The notes: generated by a model not told the origin, from the sequence alone. 64,000 nt of DNA from Dyadobacter sp. CY347 (GCF_021502655.1 NZ_JAKFFT010000008.1:310001-374000); one strand, 5' to 3'. Positions 36,116 through 44,807 are shown, counted from the first letter of the stretch. Numbers and translations: made by a program.

Positions 36116-36568
36116 ATGAAATCTGTCAGAATCATAATATTGCTTTTTTGCTTCACCTCTTTATTTGCATTTACGCCAGCCATTAATCCGGTTAAGGTGA
36201 CGTGGGAAACGTTGCGGGATGTGACTTTCAAAAAGAAGTGGTATGCCGAAGAATCCATTTATATGCTTCATCCGACTTTCGGGCCGAGTGTTCAGAAGTT
36301 GAAAAATCAGCAGGTTACCATTACCGGATACATTCTGCCTGTGGATCTGGATGCTAATTTATATGTCCTCTCGGCATTTCCATTCAGCGCGTGCTTCTTC
36401 TGCGGAGGTGCTGGTCCTGAAACGGTTATGACATTGAATTTCAAGAAAAAAGATGGCCGGAAGTTCAAAACGGATGAGCGTCTGACGTTCGTAGGAACAT
36501 TGAAGTTGAATGCAGACGATATTTATCAGATGAATTACATTCTGGACGGCGCAGAAATCGCGGAATAA
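36116..36568 (+). CDS. DUF3299 domain secreted protein
   Basis: This 150-residue protein has a signal peptide (about 1-20) and a DUF3299 core. The hallmark FPFSACFFCGGAGPE contains C93 and C96, a pair that could bind metal or form a disulphide. It follows the ABC permease by 57 bases and has its own promoter box. In several proteobacteria DUF3299 proteins sit beside a similar ABC pair and a zinc-regulated DUF2796 protein, from memory. Its end abuts nuoH on the other strand with no terminator. Confidence 0.82.
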   Translation: MKSVRIIILLFCFTSLFAFTPAINPVKVTWETLRDVTFKKKWYAEESIYMLHPTFGPSVQKLKNQQVTITGYILPVDLDANLYVLSAFPFSACFFCGGAGPETVMTLNFKKKDGRKFKTDERLTFVGTLKLNADDIYQMNYILDGAEIAE

Positions 36569-37657
36569 TCAGATTCCGATCAACCGCCAGACGCCGGAAA
36601 TGAAGAATAGCACCAGTCCGACCGGCGTCAAAACTTTCCATCCCAAATACATAAGCTGATCCACACGCAGTCGCGGAAGCGTCCAGCGTGCCCACATTTG
36701 AATTAAAATCCCAAAAATTGCTTTGCCCAAGAGCCAGAAAATACCGGTAATGTAACCTAGCCAGGTTCCGGGCTCTCCACTGGTCCAGTCAGCGAGTTTT
36801 AATGGGCCAATGTTTGGGAAAGGCGTATTCCAGCTTCCCAGGAATAAAATGGCCCCTAACAGGCAAACCAGCAGCATCATTCCATATTCAGAAAGCATAA
36901 AAAGTGCCCAGCGCATGCCTGAATATTCAGTGTGAAATCCTGCAACCAGCTCTGATTCACCTTCCGGCAAGTCAAATGGTGCCCGGTTACATTCTGCCAA
37001 TGAGGCTATAAAAAAGACAATGTATGCCAATAGCAAAAATGGGTTTCTGATAATGTTCCAGGACAAAAATCCACCCACATTTGTCACATCAATGCCCAGA
37101 TCTTTTATACCAAACAGATACACAGGTTCATTGGAATAAATGCCTTGCTGGAAACTGATGATCTGTAAATCCAATGTCTGCGTGAGCATTACCACGCACA
37201 AAATAGAAAGTCCCAGAGGAATTTCGTAGGAAATGATCTGCGCCACAGCACGCATGGCACCAAACAATGCAAATTTATTATTAGAACCCCAGCCGGCCAT
37301 CAAAAGCCCTATAACGTCCACAGAAACGATCGTAAGCAGAAAAAACACACCAACTGATGCGCCCGACCCTGCCAGATCAGGAGCGAGCGGGACAACAGCA
37401 AAACCGGCAAAAACAGATACGAAAATGACAAATGGCGCGATAAGAAAAAGGCGCCTGTCCGCCGCTTTTGGAACGATATCCTCCTTTTGAAGGAGTTTAA
37501 GCAAATCGGCAAAAAGTTGAAGCAAACCCCATTTACCCACTTCCATCGGACCCATCCTATCCTGAATGAATGCGGAAACCTTGCGTTCCAAATAGACGCC
37601 GATAACCACAAAACCAGGCACAAGAAGCAGAAAAATGATGAGTGTAAACGGTATCAA
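36569..37657 (-). CDS. nuoH: NADH-quinone oxidoreductase subunit H, isolated
   Basis: This 362-residue membrane subunit of respiratory complex I forms part of the quinone-binding site and the link to the proton channels. Motifs: ERKVSAFIQDRMGP, FADLLKLLQKED, LAECNRAPFDLPEGESELVAGFHTEY (in parts) and about eight membrane helices. The only start is a TTG at 37657, since an in-frame stop lies 18 bases upstream and no ATG precedes the first helix. No other nuo gene is nearby, unlike the usual nuoA-N order. Confidence 0.93.
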   Translation of the reverse strand: MIPFTLIIFLLLVPGFVVIGVYLERKVSAFIQDRMGPMEVGKWGLLQLFADLLKLLQKEDIVPKAADRRLFLIAPFVIFVSVFAGFAVVPLAPDLAGSGASVGVFFLLTIVSVDVIGLLMAGWGSNNKFALFGAMRAVAQIISYEIPLGLSILCVVMLTQTLDLQIISFQQGIYSNEPVYLFGIKDLGIDVTNVGGFLSWNIIRNPFLLLAYIVFFIASLAECNRAPFDLPEGESELVAGFHTEYSGMRWALFMLSEYGMMLLVCLLGAILFLGSWNTPFPNIGPLKLADWTSGEPGTWLGYITGIFWLLGKAIFGILIQMWARWTLPRLRVDQLMYLGWKVLTPVGLVLFFISGVWRLIGI

Positions 37658-37703
37658 TGGCGTTTTGGGATCTTAGTGACTGCCGCAAAAGTAAACAAAA
37701 AAC

Positions 37704-38714
37704 TTACTCCTCTTCGTCTGGCTCGCCGTTATATCCCGATTCCTGCAAAATCTGTGCGGAGTTGTCCATTTCCATCAATTCGGGAAGTGTTACACCCGGA
37801 TTTTCAGCTCTGAACCGGTTTACAATCCGCCAACCCAGCCAGCGCGCAATAGCGCCAGGAACCTTTGGTCCGATTTCCGTTGTGAATGGTCGTTCTTCAA
37901 TGAATTTCTTCTTTTTCATCTCCACTGACTCATACAGCAATTTCCCCGCAATAAAATAAGCCCATATCTGCTGCTGGCTCGCATCGGTTCTGCGCAAGTT
38001 GTCGGCCGAATATCCGATGATCAGGCTATCGGCAGCATTAGGCATAATTTGTTTCACAAATGCATAACCTTTGCCATAACCGATCATATCTGCCAGCAAT
38101 GTCTTGTCGGTAGGATCCATTTTGTTGAAACGATTGGATTCGAAGAAGACGATGGAAGGAACGATGTATTCTTTTTGATATCTCCGCAACTGATAGTCAA
38201 ATACATCCGGGCGATACATGGCATTTGGTCCCCCGAAATAATCCAACCCGATAATGATCAGCGAATCAGAAATGTATAGATCCGTTCCTGTAAAACCAGT
38301 CACCAGAAACTGCACTTTGGGTGCTTTGAATGCCGGATAATGATATTTTATTTGTTTGAATGCTGCTGCCAGCGGATCCAGAATGTTCGTTTTACGATCA
38401 CCGATGAGGCTGTCAAGCTGACTTCGGAATGCCTGGAAATCAGGGTTTTGTAAAATATTAAATAAATGCGATGCCAGCTGTTGCGGATCCATTTGTGAAC
38501 TGGCAAAATATTCCTTTGACAGATATGGACGTGCGTCGAGAAAATTTTGCACATCTTTAACTGATTTGCAAGCAAAAAGCGCCTGATCCAGATTTTCGGA
38601 TTCAACATTGACCACAGCCTCGGTCGCATCCGAATCGAGCCGTTTATCTTTATTGCAGGAAACTAAAAAAACAGAAATCAGGGAGCAAAAGAGAGCAATT
38701 CTCGAAAACAACAT
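37704..38714 (-). CDS. gldB: Gliding motility lipoprotein GldB-like
   Basis: This 336-residue lipoprotein has lipobox VSC (about C20) and the GldB family pattern, including FFGGPNAMYRPDVFDYQL-like text (LDYFGGPNAMYRPDVFDYQ), ESNRFNKM and WLGWRIVNRF. GldB is needed for gliding in Flavobacterium johnsoniae, but is kept in many non-gliding Bacteroidota. It lies in the inner or outer membrane, facing the periplasm. It precedes nuoH and is divergent from the YeeZ-like gene by only 14 bases. Confidence 0.88.
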   Translation of the reverse strand: MLFSRIALFCSLISVFLVSCNKDKRLDSDATEAVVNVESENLDQALFACKSVKDVQNFLDARPYLSKEYFASSQMDPQQLASHLFNILQNPDFQAFRSQLDSLIGDRKTNILDPLAAAFKQIKYHYPAFKAPKVQFLVTGFTGTDLYISDSLIIIGLDYFGGPNAMYRPDVFDYQLRRYQKEYIVPSIVFFESNRFNKMDPTDKTLLADMIGYGKGYAFVKQIMPNAADSLIIGYSADNLRRTDASQQQIWAYFIAGKLLYESVEMKKKKFIEERPFTTEIGPKVPGAIARWLGWRIVNRFRAENPGVTLPELMEMDNSAQILQESGYNGEPDEEE

Positions 38715-38728
38715 AGCCTAAATATCAA

Positions 38729-39607
38729 ATGACAGATAACGATTCAAAAGTAGAAAAAAAACAAATAAGCATTCTGGGATGCGGCTGGTTAGGTTTTCCA
38801 CTAGCTCAACGCTTGCTGAGCCAGCATAGTACGTGGGAAATCAATGGCAGCACAACATCAATGCTAAAAATGAATGGCTTCGTCCAAAAAGGGATCTCAG
38901 CCTACATGTTGCCAATGAATCCTGACTTCGTGACCAAAGAAGGCCTTGATACTTTTTTCGACGTTGATACGCTTTTGATCTCCTTACCGCCTCGCCTGAC
39001 CAAAAATGAACCTGGTTTTTATGTCAAACAAATCGAATCGGTCATTGCCGAGATAAATCAATCAAGAATCCGCGACATTATTTTCATCAGTTCAACCGGC
39101 ATTTATCCCGAGCTGAACCGGATTGTAGTTGAAGACGATGTAAAAACACCCGAAGAATCGGAATCGCCGGAAATGGTTGTGGCTGAAAATCTTTTAATTG
39201 CATTACGTCCCGACCGTAATGTCTCGATCCTCAGATTAGGCGGCTTACTCGGCTATAACCGCATTCCGGGAAAATATGTGCAGGGGAAAAAAGATATGAC
39301 AACCGGCTCTATTCCTGTTAATTACATTCACCGGGACGATGCTGCGGGAATCATTGCTACGATTCTTGAAACGGGCATTAGTAATGAGACTTTTAATGTT
39401 GTAGCGCCGGTTCATACCACGCGCCGTGAAGTGTACGAAACGTCTTGCGCACAATTTGGCTGGGAAGCACCCACATTTGCGGAAGCAAATGAGCAACCGG
39501 AATTCAAAGTTATTTCAGGCGAAAAGCTTGATAAGCATTATTGTTATGCGTTCAAATTTCCTGATCCTTTGCAGTTCTATTATAGTTTGGAAGATCATGG
39601 TGCATAA
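38729..39607 (+). CDS. YeeZ-like NAD(P)-binding protein
   Basis: This 292-residue protein has a Rossmann fold (ISILGCGWLGFPLAQRLL) of the epimerase/short-chain dehydrogenase type. It has the late motifs SSTGIYPELNR and LRLGGLLGYNR, and NYIHRDDAAGII, as in the YeeZ subgroup of NAD-dependent epimerases. It lacks the complete YxxxK catalytic pattern. The reaction is unknown. The start ATG lies 14 bases from gldB's start, so the promoters overlap. Confidence 0.8.
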   Translation: MTDNDSKVEKKQISILGCGWLGFPLAQRLLSQHSTWEINGSTTSMLKMNGFVQKGISAYMLPMNPDFVTKEGLDTFFDVDTLLISLPPRLTKNEPGFYVKQIESVIAEINQSRIRDIIFISSTGIYPELNRIVVEDDVKTPEESESPEMVVAENLLIALRPDRNVSILRLGGLLGYNRIPGKYVQGKKDMTTGSIPVNYIHRDDAAGIIATILETGISNETFNVVAPVHTTRREVYETSCAQFGWEAPTFAEANEQPEFKVISGEKLDKHYCYAFKFPDPLQFYYSLEDHGA

Positions 39608-39640
39608 AAAAATCCGCAAGACAGATCTTGCGGATTTTTT
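39607..39640. terminator. Bidirectional terminator
   Basis: A perfect 14-bp stem pairs 39607-39620 with 39627-39640 between the convergent YeeZ-like and thioredoxin genes. It overlaps the last base of the YeeZ-like stop codon. Confidence 0.93.
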
Positions 39641-39659
39641 AACTACATCTAATCTATTA

Positions 39660-40814
39660 TCATTGAGCGCCCAGCAATTCGGTAAGCTTGCTTTCCAGTG
39701 CTGGCCCGCGTAAGTTCTTCGCAATGATTTTTCCGTCCTTATCGATCAGGAATGTTGCCGGGATTGCATTCACGCCGTAAGTCTGCGCCACGCCCGAATT
39801 CCACTTTTTCAATTCTGATCCGTGCAGCCATTTCAATTTATCACGTTCGATGGCCGTTTTCCAGGCTTTTTCGTTATCGTCCAGTGAAACGCCGTAAATA
39901 TCAAATCCTTTGTCTTTGAATTTGTCATACATCCGCACAACATTCGGATTTTCCATCCGGCAAGGTCCGCACCATGACGCCCAGAAGTCGATCAGGACAA
40001 ATTTTCCGCGCAATGAGGACAATGCAACCGGCTTACCGTCAGGACTATTTAATGTAAAATCAGGTGCCTGCTGACCCACCGAAACGCCTGCAATTCTTTT
40101 TATCTGACCAATAAAACCTTTCGCTAATGTGGGCGTAGGTGTGATTTTTTCGTAATCGTCGCCCAGTTTTTTCAGTATTTCAAGGTCAGTATCAGGACTC
40201 AAAAAGTTGTTAGCAGTAAAAAGGGCAACCAAAGTTGTACCCATTTCAGGAAGCAGTTTCTTGATCACGTCCAGCCGCTCCTTGTCCGCGCTGGCATAAG
40301 CTTGCTGCACTTCCTGGATTTTCTTAGCGTCCTTTTTCTCCTCGGCCTTTGCATATTCTTCATTCCAGCCCGTAACCTTAGCAGCAAATGTTTGCATCAG
40401 CTTGTCAATTTGGGCATAGTATTCCATGTTTTTGGACCCGGTGATCTCAGCCTTTCCACCATTGCCTTTATCATCACGTGATGTCCCATCGGCCAGAATC
40501 TTGAACTCTTCTCCGCCTTCCACAAGCAGAATCACTTTCTGACGATCCGAAATGTTCAGGGCAAAAAAACTGCCACGGTCATTCTCAACGCCTTTTATGG
40601 AAAATGTGCCGTCTGCTGCCAGCTGCGCAGAATCCAATTTAACGGATGACCCGCCGGCGGTGGTTCGCAGCAACGTTACTTTTTCTCCTTTCGCACCATT
40701 CTTCACTTTGCCGTTAACCGTGAAATCCTTAGGTGCAAGTTGCTGTGCCTGAGCTTGAAGGCTAAAAAAAGCAAGACTTACTATAAAAAAACCTTGTTTG
40801 ACTATTCCTTTCAT
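39660..40814 (-). CDS. TlpA/ResA-type thioredoxin with DUF4369 domain
   Basis: This 384-residue exported protein has a signal peptide (about 1-23), a DUF4369 domain (residues about 30-120), a helical linker and a C-terminal AhpC/TSA-like thioredoxin domain with WASWCGPC (C282 and C285) and a cis-proline near IPATF. It reduces or oxidises thiols in the periplasm. Such proteins are many in Bacteroidota. It follows gatB by 33 bases, and they may share a transcript. Confidence 0.92.
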   Translation of the reverse strand: MKGIVKQGFFIVSLAFFSLQAQAQQLAPKDFTVNGKVKNGAKGEKVTLLRTTAGGSSVKLDSAQLAADGTFSIKGVENDRGSFFALNISDRQKVILLVEGGEEFKILADGTSRDDKGNGGKAEITGSKNMEYYAQIDKLMQTFAAKVTGWNEEYAKAEEKKDAKKIQEVQQAYASADKERLDVIKKLLPEMGTTLVALFTANNFLSPDTDLEILKKLGDDYEKITPTPTLAKGFIGQIKRIAGVSVGQQAPDFTLNSPDGKPVALSSLRGKFVLIDFWASWCGPCRMENPNVVRMYDKFKDKGFDIYGVSLDDNEKAWKTAIERDKLKWLHGSELKKWNSGVAQTYGVNAIPATFLIDKDGKIIAKNLRGPALESKLTELLGAQ

Positions 40815-40847
40815 AACCTTCTAAAATGTGTTTGTTAGGCCTGGGTA

Positions 40848-42341
40848 TCAGAGTTTCGCATTGAGCAACTGGCTTACAAGCTTCGGATCAGCGGTGTTAT
40901 TTGACTTTTTCATGACTTCTCCCACAAAAAGACCCAGTAACCCCTTTTTTCCTTTTCTATAAGCTGCAACTTTGTCTGGCATTGCGCTAATAACCTCATT
41001 TACCAACGTTTCAAGCTCGTTTGTATTGCTGTTTTGAATCCAGTTATTTGACGAAGCGATCTCTTTCGGATCACGCTGAGGCTCAGCCAAAAGCACCGGA
41101 AATATTTTTTGCGTGGCCACCGAGTTACTCACAACATCCGACTCGCTCAGATCGATCAATGCTGCCAGGCTTTCGGGGTTGATCGGGAAACGGTCAATGT
41201 TGCCTTCATGATCATTCAGATAGGATTTCACAGGCCCCATCAACCAGTTCGAAGCCGCTTTATAAGCATTTGTTTTGGCACAAACTGCTTCAAAATAGGC
41301 TGCAATCTCACGCGTATCTGTAAGCACAGCCGCATCATAAGCCGGTATTCCATATTGATGCGTGAATTTCTCGCGCAGCTCGTGCGGCAATGCCGGCATA
41401 GCAGCTTTAATGCTTTCAAGCCATTCGTCAGAAACGACAACGGGGCTAAGGTCAGGATCAGGGAAATAGCGATAATCGTTCATCGTTTCCTTTACACGCA
41501 TGCCGTAAGTCTGTCCGCTTTCTACGTCAAACATTCGAGTTTCCTGCTGGATTGCCTGCTCATTTTCCAGCATAGCAATTTGCCTTTTTTCCTCAAAACT
41601 AATGGCCCGCATCATGTTGCGGATCGAGTTCATATTCTTGATCTCAACCTTGGTGCCTAATTTTTCAGCTCCTTTTTTCCGGAGTGAAACATTGACATCG
41701 CAGCGCAGCGACCCTTCTTCCATATTCCCATCGCTAATGTGCAGATAGCGAACTAACCGGCGGATTTCTGTCACAAAAGCACCCGTTTCTTCCGCAGAGC
41801 GCAGATCAGGCTCAGAAACCATCTCAACCAAAGGCGTCCCGGCGCGGTTGTAATCCAATAATGTTTCGGTAACACTGCCATCATGCACGGATTTTCCAGC
41901 ATCCTCTTCTAAATGTATATGATGAAAGCGGATCACTTTCTCGTTCATTTTTCCTTCTGCGTTTTTCGTCGTGATTGTCACGCCGCCATTTTCACAGATC
42001 GGTTTTTTATCCTGAGAGATCTGGTAACCTTTCGGAAGATCCGGGTAAAAATAATTTTTACGATCAAAAATGGTCCTTTTACTGATTGAGCACCCGCAAG
42101 CCAGCCCTAAACGGACTGCATATTCGACTGCCTTTTTATTGATTTTGGGTAATGTCCCGGGAAGTGCAAGCGTAAGCGGACCAATGTTTGTGTTAGGTTC
42201 AGCACCAAAAAGGTTTCTGTCCTGCGCAAAAAGTTTGGATTCCGTCAGGAGCTGACAATGTACTTCAAGCCCGATTACAGTTTCATACTGGGCCAAATGT
42301 TCATCGGTGATATCAGCTGGTTGCAATGCGTTTTGAGTCAT
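40848..42341 (-). CDS. gatB: Asp-tRNA(Asn)/Glu-tRNA(Gln) amidotransferase subunit B
   Basis: GatB, with GatA and GatC, converts misacylated Glu-tRNA(Gln) or Asp-tRNA(Asn) to the amide. The 497-residue protein shows VIGLEVHCQL, the DRKNYFYPDLPKGYQISQ region, LEEDAGKS and the GatB/YqeY C-terminal domain ending GEVMKKSNNTADPKLV. It follows a -7 box at 42362-42369 that is 21 bases from the ATG. GatA and GatC lie elsewhere. Confidence 0.97.
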   Translation of the reverse strand: MTQNALQPADITDEHLAQYETVIGLEVHCQLLTESKLFAQDRNLFGAEPNTNIGPLTLALPGTLPKINKKAVEYAVRLGLACGCSISKRTIFDRKNYFYPDLPKGYQISQDKKPICENGGVTITTKNAEGKMNEKVIRFHHIHLEEDAGKSVHDGSVTETLLDYNRAGTPLVEMVSEPDLRSAEETGAFVTEIRRLVRYLHISDGNMEEGSLRCDVNVSLRKKGAEKLGTKVEIKNMNSIRNMMRAISFEEKRQIAMLENEQAIQQETRMFDVESGQTYGMRVKETMNDYRYFPDPDLSPVVVSDEWLESIKAAMPALPHELREKFTHQYGIPAYDAAVLTDTREIAAYFEAVCAKTNAYKAASNWLMGPVKSYLNDHEGNIDRFPINPESLAALIDLSESDVVSNSVATQKIFPVLLAEPQRDPKEIASSNNWIQNSNTNELETLVNEVISAMPDKVAAYRKGKKGLLGLFVGEVMKKSNNTADPKLVSQLLNAKL

Positions 42342-42361
42342 ATTTTATTAAAATGCGTTCG

Positions 42362-42369
42362 CAAAGATA
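42362..42369 (-). promoter_or_regulatory. -7 box of gatB
   Basis: The minus strand reads TATCTTTG (TAnnTTTG) just upstream of gatB. It sits immediately after the terminator of the cytochrome gene. Confidence 0.5.
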
Positions 42370-42370
42370 C

Positions 42371-42407
42371 AAATACGGGCCGTCCATAACATGAACGGCC
42401 CGTATTT
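42371..42407 (-). terminator. Terminator of the cytochrome c gene
   Basis: A perfect 13-bp GC-rich stem pairs 42371-42383 with 42395-42407, separating the cytochrome gene from gatB. Confidence 0.88.
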
Positions 42408-42428
42408 TCTAAAAAAGTCAGCTTACTA

Positions 42429-43022
42429 CTATAATGAGTTGATCCAGTTGGCAATAACCACAATGTCAGCCTTTGGAACGTGCGCCATAGGGGCCATTGG
42501 AGGATATCCAGGCCAATGTTCGGGCTTCGGGCTGTGAACCAGTTCTACGATCTGATCTGATGTATATTTCTTTTTGGCAACCTCTGCGTACGCCGGGCCA
42601 ATTACCTTATCATATGGCTGGTGGCAGGCAAGACACGCGTGCTTGTTAAGCAATGCAGAAACGTCTGCAGGAACAGGCTTGCGTTTTGGTGCCGCACTTG
42701 GAGCTGCCGCCGCGTTTGGATTCGTCGCTGCCGCTGCCGCTCCTCCTTCACCTACTGTTGCAGCCGCGTCACCAGAACCAGCTGCTGCCGAATCCCCGGC
42801 TGCCGGTGCCGTTCCTTGCGCAGGGGCCGCCGCTGCGGGAGCTGGCGCAGGTTGGTTTTTTCTTTCGTTTTGCAGATCTACAAGCGCTGTTTCTTCCCTT
42901 GACTTACTTCCTGATCCATAATAATGATCATATTTATCTCTGTCTTCTTTTGAGGAGCAGCCGATGAGTAAGGAAACCGCCAGAGCAACAAGCGCCAAAG
43001 GGGTGCTTTTTTTAAGAGTCAT
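42429..43022 (-). CDS. Cytochrome c lipoprotein with Ala/Pro linker
   Basis: This 197-residue lipoprotein has lipobox LIGC (C22) and a long Ala/Pro/Gly-rich linker (residues about 57-115), then a single class I cytochrome c domain. Haem is bound by C130-x2-C133-H134 (CLACH), with the axial Met in YPPMAPM (M176 or M179). The linker should let the haem reach across the periplasm. It may pass electrons to an oxidase or extracellular acceptor, but the partner is unknown. The linker is low-complexity and GC-rich, producing long antisense frames that are not genes. Confidence 0.9.
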   Translation of the reverse strand: MTLKKSTPLALVALAVSLLIGCSSKEDRDKYDHYYGSGSKSREETALVDLQNERKNQPAPAPAAAAPAQGTAPAAGDSAAAGSGDAAATVGEGGAAAAATNPNAAAAPSAAPKRKPVPADVSALLNKHACLACHQPYDKVIGPAYAEVAKKKYTSDQIVELVHSPKPEHWPGYPPMAPMAHVPKADIVVIANWINSL

Positions 43023-43235
43023 TGTTTTTTATTTAAGAATTTCCGCCAGATTAAGGTTTTGCAAATAAATCGCACACGAAGAAACTAAGTTTGCGCTAGA
43101 TTTCCTTCAAATTTAAGACAGAAATTGGTAGTGTGCTGATTATAGTTCTAACTTATTTATTTGTCCACCAAGATCTTAATGTAACGGGACATCAATAAAT
43201 TTTTTGAAAAAATATACTAAATTTGATAGGCACCA

Positions 43236-43266
43236 TTGTGAATAAAACGAAATGTTCTTACTTTTG
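43236..43266 (+). promoter_or_regulatory. Promoter of the rpmG operon
   Basis: A -33 TTG (43236-43238), a 20-base spacer and a -7 box TACTTTTG (43259-43266) match the Bacteroidota consensus. The rpmG start codon is 30 bases downstream. Confidence 0.7.
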
Positions 43267-43296
43267 CAGTCCTATTTGTAAAAACGATGTAAAGCA

Positions 43297-43479
43297 ATGG
43301 CTAAGAAAGGTAATAGAGTACAGGTTATATTGGAATGCACAGAACAAAAAGATAGTGGTGTTCCTGGAATGTCACGTTATGTGACTACAAAGAATCGGAA
43401 AAATACGCCTGGCCGTATGGAATTGAAAAAATTCAATTCATTCCTGAGACGCTATACAGTCCACAAAGAAATTAAATAA
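43297..43479 (+). CDS. rpmG: Ribosomal protein L33
   Basis: This 60-residue basic protein of the large ribosomal subunit shows [17 protein letters not shown] and a [17 protein letters not shown] segment. It has no zinc-binding CxxC pair, so it is a zinc-free L33. The promoter at 43236-43266 drives it. The usual rpmB neighbour is not found in the 270 bases upstream. Confidence 0.95.
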   Translation: MAKKGNRVQVILECTEQKDSGVPGMSRYVTTKNRKNTPGRMELKKFNSFLRRYTVHKEIK

Positions 43480-43507
43480 GTTTTTTAACTTTAAAAGATA
43501 TACAGAC

Positions 43508-43660
43508 ATGGCAAAGAAAGTAGTTGCTACCCTGAAAAAAGAAGGCGGAAAAGCATTCGCTAAAGTTATTAAGGCTGTAAAATCTCCAAAAACAGGAGCT
43601 TACACCTTCAAAGAAGAAATCGTTCCTTTGGACGGTGTTCAAGGCGCGTTGAAAAACTAG
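43508..43660 (+). CDS. DUF4295 small ribosome-linked protein
   Basis: This 50-residue basic protein begins MAKKVVATLKKEGGKAFAKV and ends in LDGVQGALKN. DUF4295 proteins are found almost only in Bacteroidota, between rpmG and ftsY, as here, and are suspected to be ribosome-associated. It lies 28 bases after rpmG in the same operon and is followed by a dispersed repeat and a terminator. Confidence 0.88.
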   Translation: MAKKVVATLKKEGGKAFAKVIKAVKSPKTGAYTFKEEIVPLDGVQGALKN

Positions 43661-43661
43661 T

Positions 43662-43719
43662 CTTCGACTGTGCTCAGACTGACACTACTAGTGCTTGTCC
43701 TCATGAGCGAAGTCGAATG
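43662..43719. repeat. Imperfect palindromic repeat (dispersed family)
   Basis: A left arm at 43662-43684 and right arm at 43697-43719 are inverted copies with 16 of 23 matches. The arm contains CTTCGACT..GCTCAG..TGACA, the same core as in the perfect palindrome at 47357-47430. It lies between DUF4295 and a terminator. Confidence 0.75.
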
Positions 43720-43735
43720 ATGACATTGAGTTTCT

Positions 43736-43762
43736 AAAAAGTCCCTTTTGGGACTTTTTTTG
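43736..43762 (+). terminator. Terminator of the rpmG operon
   Basis: A 10-bp stem (43736-43745 with 43750-43759) is followed by T residues, so rpmG-DUF4295 is a unit separate from ftsY. Confidence 0.9.
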
Positions 43763-43815
43763 TTTTATTTTTGAGCACACTTACACGATTCAGATCTTAT
43801 TACCTTCACATCGAT

Positions 43816-44778
43816 ATGAGCTTATTTGGTTTTTTTTCAAAAGAGAAAAAAGAAACATTGGATAAAGGCCTCGAAAAAACCAAAGACAGTTTCTTTGGCA
43901 AACTTTCCCGCGCCATCGTTGGTAAAACCACTATTGACGAAGATGTTCTGGACGAACTTGAAGACATTTTGGTGAGCTCGGATGTAGGCGTTGAGACGAC
44001 CGTAAAGGTTATCAAGCGGATTGAGGAGCGCGTTGCAAGGGACAAATATGCTACAACAGCCGAGCTGGACGGCATACTCCGGGAGGAAATTGCAGCATTG
44101 CTGACAGAAAACAAATCAGTCGATTTTAAGGATAGTTTTGAGACAGAACACCTTCCCAAACCTTACGTGATTATGGTTGTAGGTGTGAATGGCGTTGGAA
44201 AAACGACTACGATCGGAAAGCTGGCGCACCAGTTTCATCAAAGAGGACATAAGGTTGTACTAGGTGCCGCTGATACATTTCGAGCTGCTGCCGTAGAACA
44301 GCTTAAACTTTGGGGAAAGCGCGTCGACGTCCCGGTTATCGACCACGGCATGAACACCGATCCTTCTGCCGTTGCCTATGACGCATTGAAAAAAGGAATG
44401 GAAACAGGCGCAGACGTGATCATTATCGACACCGCAGGACGTTTACATACGAAGGTGAACCTCATGAACGAGCTTTCAAAGATCAAGCGCGTCATGCAGA
44501 AGATCATTCCGGATTCGCCGCATGAAGTCTTACTCGTTTTGGACGGCAGTACAGGGCAGAACGCTGTAATTCAAGCCCGGGAGTTCACGAAGGTCACAGA
44601 AATCACCGCATTAGCCATCACCAAACTGGACGGAACAGCCAAAGGCGGCGTCGTAATCGGCATTTCCGACGAATTCAAAATCCCAGTTAAATACATTGGC
44701 GTAGGAGAAAAAATGGACGACCTCCAAGTCTTCGACCGAGCAGAGTTTGTAGATTCTTTGTTTAAGAAGATTGGCTAA
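43816..44778 (+). CDS. ftsY: Signal recognition particle receptor FtsY
   Basis: This 320-residue GTPase docks the signal recognition particle and ribosome at the membrane. G-domain motifs: GVNGVGKTTTIGKL, DTFRAAAVEQL, IIDTAGRLHTK, TKLDGTAKGG. An N domain (NG type) of about 100 residues precedes it. The acidic A domain of E. coli is missing, as in many bacteria. I use the ATG at 43816; the longer frame begins with TTG at 43771. Confidence 0.96.
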   Translation: MSLFGFFSKEKKETLDKGLEKTKDSFFGKLSRAIVGKTTIDEDVLDELEDILVSSDVGVETTVKVIKRIEERVARDKYATTAELDGILREEIAALLTENKSVDFKDSFETEHLPKPYVIMVVGVNGVGKTTTIGKLAHQFHQRGHKVVLGAADTFRAAAVEQLKLWGKRVDVPVIDHGMNTDPSAVAYDALKKGMETGADVIIIDTAGRLHTKVNLMNELSKIKRVMQKIIPDSPHEVLLVLDGSTGQNAVIQAREFTKVTEITALAITKLDGTAKGGVVIGISDEFKIPVKYIGVGEKMDDLQVFDRAEFVDSLFKKIG

Positions 44779-44807
44779 AAAAAATTTGAGATTCGTTATC
44801 TTTGATT

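Noticed and set aside
42574-42967. Several frames opposite the cytochrome linker
   Set aside because: Products of low-complexity Ala/Pro coding DNA read on the other strand.
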